In this document: positions 56,340 through 64,000 of the stretch, in pieces
Layout: every line of letters begins with the position of its first letter
Position numbering within the stretch: position 1 is the stretch's first letter
DNA from: Parapristionchus giblindavisi
Lineage: Eukaryota > Nematoda > Chromadorea > Rhabditida > Diplogasteridae
Direction of reading: 5' to 3'
Assembly: GCA_943737045.1 (NCBI GenBank)
Contig: CALSFV010000013.1
Location: 658,501 to 722,500, forward strand
Length of the DNA: 64,000 nt
Made by a program: the position numbers and the translations under genes
The notes under the pieces: generated by a model
Database searches by the model: none
Told to the model about the DNA's origin: nothing
Seen by the model: the letters and a program-made list of their open reading frames with translations, nothing else

Positions 56340-57547
56340 CTCTTATATCCGTTGATAATTTCTTTGGGTGGTAATTTTTGAATTGCAGGACAATCGCTCA
56401 CAAGGGAATGACCAACCATCCCCGTCGAGTTATGACTAGTGACATATACCATTCGAATCGCCATGTGATTCTGATAATACATCGTTAATGACTCGACTCA
56501 AACGTTTATGATCTTCGAGAAAATCGATATTGAAATTCGGTCAAATTCGTGTGGTTTCCTACACAACGCATGCGGATGGGTTGGTGAACTCTACTATCTT
56601 CTTTCGAAACATCGACTCGTGTAGTGTTGTGGATAAGATGCCTGCGTTTACTTTTGACTGTCAAGGGTTCGACCCCCCTTGCCGCACTCTTCTTTTGCTG
56701 GTTTTGTTGCTGTAGAAAGTTTGAAATGTTTTGCTGTGATTATAGAAAAAAGAACACACCCAACAAGTTTGAACAACAAAATGAGTGAAGTAAAGAAAAT
56801 ACAGTTTACACATCTGGGGCACATAATGAATGAACAGGAAGAACAATGACATCAAGGCTTTGGAAGACAGTCCAAGAAGAAATGGAAGCGCTTACCGTAC
56901 TCGCATGATCTTTGATCTTTGAACTCTCATTGCTGTTTTTAAGGTCATTCATTGCATGATATCGACCTCGGGTGAGGGAGAAGGAGATGGAGATTTCAAA
57001 AAATAATGCCATAAACAAAAAAGATCGAAGTTCAGTTTTCCTTGAGAAGTGTTTTTTCCATCAAGAAAACTTGCTGATTGTGTTCTTTTTTTTTAGCTTT
57101 CATAATCACAGCAAAACATTTCAAACTTTCTACAGCAACAAAATCAGCAAAAAAAAAGAGTGCGGCAAGGGGGTCGAACCCTTGACAGTCAAAAGTAAAC
57201 GCAGACATCTTAACCACTACACTACACGAGCCGATGTTTCGAAAGAAGATAGTAGAGTTCACCAACCCATCCGCATGCGTTGTGTAGGAAACCACACGAA
57301 TTTGACCGAATTTCAATATCGATTTTCTCGAAGATCATAAACGTTTGAGTCGAGTCATTAACGATGTATTATCAGAATCACATGGCGATTCGAATGGTAT
57401 ATGTCACTAGTCATAACTCGACGGGGATGGTTGGTCATTCCCTTGTCAGCACTGAAAGAATTATTGAAATTACATTACAATATTCAATATTAACCTGTAG
57501 CAAAGAGCGCAGAAAGGCAGACAGACGATATGTAAAAGAACACGCAT
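56340..57547 (-). pseudogene. Family S gene broken by a foldback inside exon 2
   Basis: Exon 1 at 57495-57547 (MRVLLHIVCLP, then out of phase): it is 53 bases instead of 49, a 4-base TCTG insertion that shifts the frame. Exon 2 begins at 57451, is cut after eight bases by the element 56401-57445, and resumes at 56400 as SDCPAIQKLPPKEIINGYK, then degenerates. The splice site before ATG (TTTCAA) has lost AG, and the GATA-type site reads AGGTAAG. Exons 3-6 are not found. Clearly dead. Confidence 0.75.
56401..57445. mobile_element. CAAGGG foldback inserted in a coding exon, TCA duplication
   Basis: CAAGGGAATG and CATTCCCTTG ends, flanked by TCA at 56398-56400 and 57446-57448. Arms of about 380 bases, each with a tRNA-like stretch (TAGTGTTGTGGATAAGATGC and GGGTTCGACCC). 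Removing it together with one TCA puts exon 2 of the S gene back in frame, which fixes its boundaries. Confidence 0.85.
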
Positions 57548-57790
57548 TATCTTTTGAAATTCATGATAATGCGGCTCCTTAAATATCAGCTGATGATTGG
57601 TGTAAAATGTTAGAGGTAAGGCGAAATGAAGAGAATACAGACTGTAGAGACAATATTTATGGATCAATTTGATATCGAAAGAAACTTCTTTTTGATCATA
57701 AAAAACTAGATCCATGCTTCTGTTATTGCAAAAGAGAAACGATTGATAGATAATATATCAATCGATTTACATTTTTCATGTAATAAGAAC
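57548..57790 (-). promoter_or_regulatory. Decayed promoter of the foldback-broken S gene
   Basis: TATTTAA at 57579-57585 is kept, but AGATAAG has become AGGTAAG near 57613. Upstream sequence matches 40480-40690 and 47930-48100. Confidence 0.55.
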
Positions 57791-58370
57791 AGCCACATTA
57801 CAATAGTTTCGTGCAATCTTCGTTTAATCAATCGTTTCGAATTCGGTTTTTTCCGTGTTTAAAAACACATTCAAGAGTATCTGATTTGCATGTTGGGCAA
57901 CTCCTGACTTCTTGCTTGTCTCAAAAAAGTTGAATCGACCATTCGCATAAACAAAATCAATACTTGTGGGCGACCGCATCCCCGCCTAGATCCTCGAGAG
58001 GTCCAATAGATTACAGATCTGCTTAACTTTAAGTCGTGATCATCAGCATTTCTATGCAACCAAAGCCATTTCATATTCAATGAAGTTCGAAGAACACGAA
58101 ACTATTGGACACCCGATTTTCAAGTTTCCTGGTGTTCTTGAACTTTTTATAGATTCAATTTTTCTGGAGCTTCAAGGTTAATTCCACATTGGCTGTTCTG
58201 TATAGATTTTCAATCATATGCAACCTATAATACATCTCGGGGGAAATATTTCGCAATTTCATGTCATTAAGTACAAGAGATAGAGAGAAAACCTAAAAAT
58301 GTCTTTCTCGAATAGAACATCCTGATTTTTATATAAATTGTATATCATACGTGACCCGAGATTTCCATCC
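57790..58370. other. No gene recognised
   Basis: AT-rich sequence with short open frames only; no known repeat identified. Confidence 0.4.
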
Positions 58371-58376
58371 CTTGTA

Positions 58377-58500
58377 TTAAAGGGAGCGTTACCTCGCTCA
58401 ATGGTCTCTTCATTGCGCACACTATTTTTATGTTCTCTAACAACGAGAGAGCATTGCGCGTCGAAGAGACCATTGAGTGAGGTTACGCTCCCTTTAAGAG
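58377..58500. repeat. Short foldback
   Basis: TTAAAGGGAGCGTTACCTCG and its near-complement GAGTGAGGTTACGCTCCCTT flank a loop with TTCTCTAACAACGAGAGA. Arms about 50 bases. Confidence 0.8.
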
Positions 58501-58514
58501 AGATGGCCGTTAAG

Positions 58515-60010
58515 ACTCGACCACCCCCCCCCCCGGACACGTGCGCTAGCAATGAGAACTGGGAGTCCATACTTGGGTGTTAGGAGTGTCATCGGCCCTT
58601 ATTACACAAAACAGCTGAAATTTCCTGTTTGTGCCCTCAGGCTATTAGAAAAATTAATTACAAAAATAAACTTTTAAAAATCATAAATTCTCAAATTGTT
58701 GAGATGAAGTCTAAATTCCATTTGCGATGCGTTTAGGGTGCACAGTGCTAGCTAATTCACTATTAGCATCGAATGTGCGTTGATTCCTAAACCACTTTTT
58801 TGACTCAAAATTGTGGTTTTTCCGGACAAATCATCGATTTTTGTAGCCGCTGACAAACATTTCCGACCAGGTATTGTAGCCTAAGAAATTCTGCATCGAT
58901 TTCACTTAAAACTAGGTTCTTCCCGTTAGACCATTTTTGCGAATTTTTCGCTCGAACTTCCGTCATAGATTTTTTTAAATTTTCGTGCTGAGTGCGTGCG
59001 AAAAATCAGAATTGTGTTTTAATCAGTTTCCAACTTGCCTTCTGTAACATTCTGTCATAGTGCTTTGCAATGTGCATAATAAAAAAAGAAATTCTGGCAT
59101 TCGGCTCACTTTTGAAAAATCGATTTCCATGACCCCGGGGTCATGGCAAAAAAAAAGAATTTTCGAAAATAAACGATTTTCATATTGATTATGTATATTG
59201 TAAAGTACTATGACAGAATGCTACAGAAAGCAAGTTTGAAACTGATTAAAACACAATTCTGATTTTTCGCACGCATTCAGCACGAAAATTTTCGAAAAAA
59301 TGGTTGAAAGGAGAGATCAGCCATTGAGCATTGGCTGAATATTATTCACATCATTGCTACTTCACAATAAGACACATAAATGAAAACATTTCAAACTTTT
59401 CGGACGATGATCCCCGGGTCATGAAAATCGAAATTTTCAAATTGATCCAAGTAATTCGCTTCTTGTGTCATTTTACTCGTCTCACCTCTTAACTTTGGGT
59501 AGACCACAATTCCGCACCAATCGTTTGGAAAATACAGCATTTGTTCGGGAAAACCATCTATGACGGAAGTTCGAGCGAAAAATTCGCAAAAATGGTCTAA
59601 CGGGAAGAACCTAGCTTTAAGTGAAATCGATGCAGAATTTCTTAGGCTACAATACCTGATCGGAAATGTTTGTCAGCGGCTACAAAAATCGATGATTTGT
59701 CCGGAAAAACCACAATTTTGAGTTTAAAAAGTGGTTTAGGAATCAACGCACATTCGATGCTAATAGTGAATTAGCAAGCACTGTGCACCCTAAATGCATC
59801 GCAAATGATATTTGGAATTTATCTCAACAATTTGAGAAATTATGATTTTTAAAAGTTTATTATTGAAATTAATTTTTCTAATAGCCTGAGGGCACAAACA
59901 GGAAATTTCAGCTGTATTGTGTAATAAGGGCCGATGACACTCCTAACACCCAAGTATGGACTCCCAGTTCTCATTGCTAGCGCACGTGTCCGGGGGTGGT
60001 CGAATATGAT
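58515..60010. repeat. Foldback, arms about 550-600 bp
   Basis: CGGACACGTGCGCTAGCAAT near 58535 recurs inverted near 59990, and TCCCGTTAGACCATTTTTGC near 58921 recurs inverted near 59603. Two CCCCGGGGTCATG-type cores lie in the middle. A third arm-plus-core copy lies at 62035-62690. Confidence 0.9.
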
Positions 60011-60136
60011 CGGGTCTTAGGGAACAGGCCTCTTAAACGCCTTCTTATTGAGTTCCCTGATCTCACTAACTAGTAGGTATTTGAGTTCAAAGAAGAACTC
60101 TAAAATAGGTCTCTCATTCTCTTTGTTTATTTTTTA

Positions 60137-60196
60137 ATACGCTCCCGGGTGCGTTCGAACCACCGACCTTTCGGTTAACAGCTAAACGCGCTGGCC
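60137..60196 (-). other. tRNA-Asn-like 3' fragment, second copy
   Basis: The minus strand reads AGCGCGTTTAGCTGTTAACC, GAAAGG and GTGGTTCGAAC, a tRNA-Asn (GTT) without its first 20 or so bases. It sits downstream of the second A gene exactly as 48283-48346 sits downstream of the first. Confidence 0.6.
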
Positions 60197-60199
60197 TAC

Positions 60200-60753
60200 A
60201 GGTTTCACACTTAAATGAATGTGGCTATTAATATTGAACTGTCTCAAATTCTGCGCAGTTGAAATCAAACATATTTATCTGACAGATAATGTACAAATAT
60301 ATAGTAATATATAAAGATCTCTGTTTTGATCTGAAAAAGATCAAAGATCAAAGATCATTCCAACGATCAGCAGAAACCACATGTTCTTGGACATTCCCTC
60401 CTGAGTATGTCAACGTACGCAGGATGTGTGCAAAGATAGGCGCGTAGTGGACAATCAGAGACCCCAGAGAACCGGTTAATACGATCGGAGCAATCTGTAG
60501 TGATGATATGTTAAAGTTACCTTATAGTAAATAGAAAAAATATAAACAACAAGATAATTTGAAACTTTCCGCTCATTCCACACTCACTAACTTTTTTTGT
60601 CAGCGCGAGAGCGTGGCCAATGAGGACATAAAAAATAGCTCGGATTGATTCTTTAATACATATAAATAAATTATGTATTCATCTGTAAATAGGTCTATTC
60701 TGGCACATATTCCTTCTGATTTGCAATTAACAGGAGCTGTATTGATTAATAAA
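60200..60753 (-). other. Duplicated 3' flank of family A
   Basis: 60255-60520 matches 48390-48640 (TTATCTGACAGATAATG, ATGTGTGCAAAGAT, GGCGCGTAGTGGACAATC) at roughly 85-90%, though open frames are not conserved. It marks the block duplicated with the A gene. Confidence 0.7.
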
Positions 60754-61632
60754 TCATTTACTTGTAGTTGGAGTTTGTGTTGTTATGGTCGTAGAGGAGA
60801 AAGGTGTCGTTGTTTCCACAAACTCTTCAGTTTCTTCGATATCTACCGTAGAAGAATCTACGGTAGATGATCCGAGTTCTTCTTCTTCGAAAAGCTGGGG
60901 CTACAAAATCCTCGTTCAATTATAGAATGTGCCTCTCGTTAAGTGAATTAAAATAAATTGTTGTGAATTTGTTGCAATGTAAAAGCAACTATGTAAAAGT
61001 TCTCGAATGAAACACTTACGGTTTATCTTTATGCCGTTATGATATAGGAGTATTTGAAATTTTTGGCAAGTTCTTGTCAAGCAAAAAAATGGCAAAATCA
61101 TTTTCGCTTTATTCTCGACTTTTTTCTCTTCCCGGTCTTTTGTGCGCACCGCAAAAACTGAAAAACACCGCAAAAATGCGAAGAATGATTCTGGCATTTT
61201 TTTTGCTTGACAAGAATTGCAAAAAATTTCAAATACTCTGTCCTATATGACGTCATTCTTTTTTTAATGAATTGTTGACCGAATGCTGATCATTCGACAT
61301 GTATTACTCCGATAGACGAATAAATTAATTTTTAATTTTTTTATGCATTTATTTAATTATTTATGATTAATTAATTACCTGACAACATCCATCGAATCCT
61401 TCATCTGCGTCCGCACTTGCCGCGCACTTTCCCGTCAGTGCCGCGCAGTCTTCTGCAGCACTAGTGACATTGCAAGCTGCAGAACTATGGAATTAGTGGA
61501 CTTTCGCATTGGACAGAGTTAATTTTGTAAAAATCCAGTCGAAAGAACAACATAACCTTTTTGTTGGTTCGGACATAGAGATGATATTAGAGTGATATGC
61601 AACGACAGTAAAACGGTCCAATAAATGTACAT
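60754..61632 (-). CDS. Family A secreted six-cysteine, Thr-rich protein, paralogue
   Basis: Three exons: 61557-61632, 61379-61476, 60754-60900 (321 bases, 106 residues), same phases and the same first two exon lengths (76 and 98) as 48871-50234. Signal peptide MYIYWTVLLSLHITLISS. Cysteines fall at the same positions (20, 27, 36, 43, 56, 57). Only one copy of the acidic/Thr unit is present (STVDIEETEEFVETTTPFSS then a short TTQTPTTSK end). Splice site TTTCAG lies two bases before ATG. The first donor is the weaker GTTATG. Frame fully open. Function unknown; secretion is inferred. Confidence 0.8.
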
Positions 61633-62030
61633 TTCTGAAAGGAACAACAAATTTAAAATATACGCGTCGCTAGAAAAAAAACACAACACAGAATATTTCT
61701 ATTCGCCTTTTTGTAGTATTGAACATGCGATAAAAAATCCCTAAGCTTCAGATAATTTTGATCACATCTGCCATACGAATTGGGGGATCATAAAGTCTTA
61801 TGATAAAGAACACTCTAAACTGTATCCCAAATCGAGAGAAATGAGCCTTTATTTGGTACGAATAGTGACTCTTGCTGGGGATGTGGGCGGAGTAAAATGG
61901 TGTATAGGTGAAGCTGAACAATCCAAAACTATAGTCATCGTAGATCATGTAGTTTTCAAATTTAGGGTACAAAATGACAAGAACTATATTCACTTCTCGC
62001 ACTAAATTAAGAGGCATGTTCCGCAAGACT
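61633..62030 (-). promoter_or_regulatory. Conserved upstream region of the second A gene
   Basis: 61800-61985 matches 50295-50470 upstream of the first A gene. It includes GTGGGCGGAG on the plus strand in both. Frames are not conserved. Confidence 0.5.
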
Positions 62031-62034
62031 CGAT

Positions 62035-62690
62035 CATACTGCCAACCCCGCGGACGCGTGCGCTAGCAATGAGAGCTGGGGTTCCATACATGGGTGTTAG
62101 GAGTGTCATCGGCCCTTATTACAAAAAACAGCAGAAATTTCCTGTTTGTGCCTTCAGGCTATTAGAAAAATTAATTTCAATAATAAACTTTTAAAAATCA
62201 TAAATTCTCAAATTGTTGAGATGAAGTCTAAATTCCATTTGCGATGCGTTTAGGGTGCACAGACCTTGCTAATTCACTATTAGCATTGTATGTGCGTTGA
62301 TTCCTAAACCTCTTTTTTGACTCAAAATTTTGTTTATTTCGTACAAATCATCTCTTGTTGTAGTTTGCTCCAGAGTTTTTCGGCCAGGTTTTGTAGCCTA
62401 AGCAATTCTGCATCGATTTCACTTAAAACTGGGTTCTCCACGTTAGACCCAGTTGTCGAATTTTTCGCTCGAACTTCCGTCATCGATGGTTTTCCCGAAC
62501 AAATACTGTATTTTCCAAACGATTGGTGCGGAATTGTGGTCTACTCAAAGTTTAGAGATGAGACGAGTAAAATCGCACAAGAAGCCCATCACTTGGATCA
62601 ATTTGAAAATTTCGATTTTCACGACCCCGGGGTCATGGTCTGAAAATTTCAAAATTTCTCAAGTTTGAAATGTTTTCATTTATGCGGCTT
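62035..62690. repeat. Third copy of the 58515-60010 arm
   Basis: GCGTGCGCTAGCAATGAGAG, TGTTAGGAGTGTCATCGGCC and ACCCCGGGGTCATGG appear in the same order as in 58535-59150, about 85-90% similar. The partner arm is missing. Confidence 0.75.
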
Positions 62691-62710
62691 ATTGTGAAGT
62701 ACTAATGAAA

Positions 62711-62850
62711 AACAAATTATAGGTTTTTGTTTAAAAATTCAAGTAATTTTCAATATCACTAACAATAAATGAATTACATTCTTATAATTCATTTATTGTT
62801 AGTGATATTGAAAATTACTTGAATTTTTAAACAAAAACCTATAATTTGTT
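62711..62850. repeat. Near-perfect 140-bp palindrome
   Basis: Left arm (AACAAATTATAGGTTTTTGT onward) and right arm (ending AACCTATAATTTGTT-type) are almost exact complements over about 65 bases, with an eight-base loop (CATTCTTA) near 62780. The transcript would form a long hairpin. Confidence 0.85.
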
Positions 62851-62959
62851 TTGTGACTAACCGTCGGGTGACTAACTATAATCTACATTGTTTGATTGAC
62901 ACATCTACACCTCATGTTTTCAGCTGCAAACATAGTTCACTCTTTCCTAAACTTATTCA

Positions 62960-63046
62960 TTGTGAGATTATTATTCAGAGCGGTCTAAGGCGCTGGTTAA
63001 AGGCACCAGTCTCTTCGGAGGCGTGGGTTCGATCCCACTCTCATCC
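62960..63046 (+). other. tRNA-Leu pseudogene
   Basis: AGCGGTCTAAGGCGCTGGTT, CACCAGTCTCTTCGGAGGCG and GGGTTCGATCC match tRNA-Leu, but the 5' arm has an ATTATTATTC insertion and the loop TAAAGGC lacks U33. Related to 41857-41938. Confidence 0.65.
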
Positions 63047-63049
63047 GAG

Positions 63050-63330
63050 TTTTTTTGCAACATTTACTGTGGATCATGAAAACAAGATCCTTTCGTTTTT
63101 GGATAGTGGAATAGTGTGATACAGAATAGAGAATAGATTGGCCAGCCGTGGGAGTGAGGCCTACACCATGGATCTCTCCAAATCTTCGGGATAACGATAA
63201 ACGCCCTCTCAATTGCCACCGATGGAAGGTCAGTTCAATTCGATCACACAATAAGAAGATTGGAGTAGGAATCGTTTATCTTTGTGAATTGCGTATGACG
63301 GAGAAGGATGAAGACGACTGGACAGTCGAT
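63050..63330. other. No gene recognised
   Basis: Short overlapping frames on both strands without recognisable domains. Confidence 0.4.
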
Positions 63331-63680
63331 AATAGGGTTGGCAATAACGTACACGCATTGCGGGCCCGCAATGCTCTGTGAAATCATTGTGGGCCCGCAA
63401 CCTCGAAGAGAGGAGGGGGAGTGATTGCGGGCCCGCAACGACTACTTTATTCCTACCCTCTACTTTTTGTGATCGGTCGTTCTTCTATGTTCTCTTCACT
63501 TTCCTTCGTTCTCTCGTTGCGGGCCCGCAATAGCATTGCGGGCCCGCAATCGCTCCCCCTGCCCTCCATCCAAGTTTGCGGACCCGCAATGATTTTACAC
63601 CGCATTGCGGGCCCGCAATCATTAGCAATAAAAGTCAAGGCTATTGCGGGCCCGCAACCCCCGAATAGCCATCTCTAGTC
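63330..63680. repeat. GC palindrome cluster, copy 3 (largest)
   Basis: At least eight copies of TTGCGGGCCCGCAA, a few with one change, lie at irregular 20-100 base intervals between AGGGTTGGCAATAACG and CCCGAATAGCCATCTCTAG. Same outer words as the clusters at 27780 and 42205. Reading frames across it (for example IAGPQ repeats) are palindrome translations. Confidence 0.85.
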
Positions 63681-63699
63681 GATAAGCTGGATAGATGCG

Positions 63700-63800
63700 G
63701 GCAACTCACGAGACACGATTCTCTCATTGGAGAACCCTAATGGCGACGCAGCTGTCCCTAATCGGCTGAATAAAGTTGTTCTAATGTAATGTAAAGAATA
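63700..63800 (+). pseudogene. RTE-type LINE extreme 3' end
   Basis: WRTLMATQLSLIG is encoded just before a stop, followed by AATAAAG and an ATGTAATGTAA tail like that at 1965-1978. Confidence 0.6.
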
Positions 63801-64000
63801 GATGTTTATGCGAATTCTTGCACAAGTTCAGTGATAATCGATCGTTTTTATTGCACCGATTTTTTCGTGTTTTGTATACTCCTGAAAGACTATTAGTTTT
63901 CTGTTTCCACGAATATTATTGGAAACGCATTTGTTTAATTGTCTACCAAATTTGATCATCTACATTTCCAAGTGTGTGAGAGATACAACAAAACGTCAGA
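63800..64000. other. No gene recognised
   Basis: AT-rich window end with no identified feature. Confidence 0.4.

Noticed and set aside
63330..63680. CRISPR-like array of short palindromic repeats
   Set aside because: Spacing is irregular (about 20-100 bases), the repeat is only 14 bases, spacers are not uniform, and the context is clearly eukaryotic.

Overview
The window reads as invertebrate, most likely nematode, nuclear DNA that is AT-rich and heavily invaded by repeats. The main reasons are short introns (42-51 bases in several genes), TTTCAG-type splice acceptors, acceptor-like sites a few bases before start codons (suggesting spliced-leader trans-splicing), RTE- and CR1-type LINE pieces, and very many foldback elements. 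No species can be named from sequence alone. There is no operon or prokaryotic organisation.

The host genes are small, multi-exon, secreted and all on the minus strand. Two families were reconstructed by eye from exon phases. Family S encodes a signal peptide followed by Sushi/CCP-like four-cysteine modules. It has an intact six-exon member (36398-40396), a longer member with four modules (22986-34577) split by a reverse-transcriptase element, and broken or partial copies at 6958-8334, 9851-11227, about 12060-12440, 42827-47849 and 56340-57547. Family A encodes a signal peptide, a six-cysteine domain and a Thr-rich tail, with two intact paralogues at 48871-50234 and 60754-61632. The order S, A, (repeats), S, A suggests that a paired S+A block of several kb was duplicated. 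Five S promoters share a TATTTAA box about 33 bases and an AGATAAG (GATA-type) site about 69 bases upstream of the start; in a sixth, the site is mutated.

Layout: 1-2205 palindromic element; 2790-6510 a 118-bp satellite; 5490-11275 a 2893-bp unit present twice in tandem with almost no divergence, carrying a dead S gene; 11.3-13.7 kb S-gene relic and LINE tail; 13.74-22.56 kb one CR1-like LINE cut by a 7.4-kb nest of elements with terminal inverted repeats; 22.6-36 kb the four-module S gene with many intronic insertions, including a 2.2-kb palindrome and a Penelope-like reverse transcriptase; 35-36 kb a mariner remnant cut by a hAT-type MITE with a perfect 8-bp target duplication; 36-48 kb two S genes, one killed by a CR1-like LINE; 48-62 kb the A genes, another dead S gene and four large foldbacks; 62-64 kb palindromes, a tRNA-Leu relic, a GC-rich palindrome cluster and an RTE tail.

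The most striking object is at 31.9-34.6 kb. A reverse-transcriptase reading frame (32469-34475) lies inside exon 2 of an S gene and in frame with it. The S promoter, signal-peptide exon and a 51-base intron therefore feed directly into an open 668-residue reverse transcriptase. A hammerhead-ribozyme-like motif lies on the same strand just beyond its stop codon.
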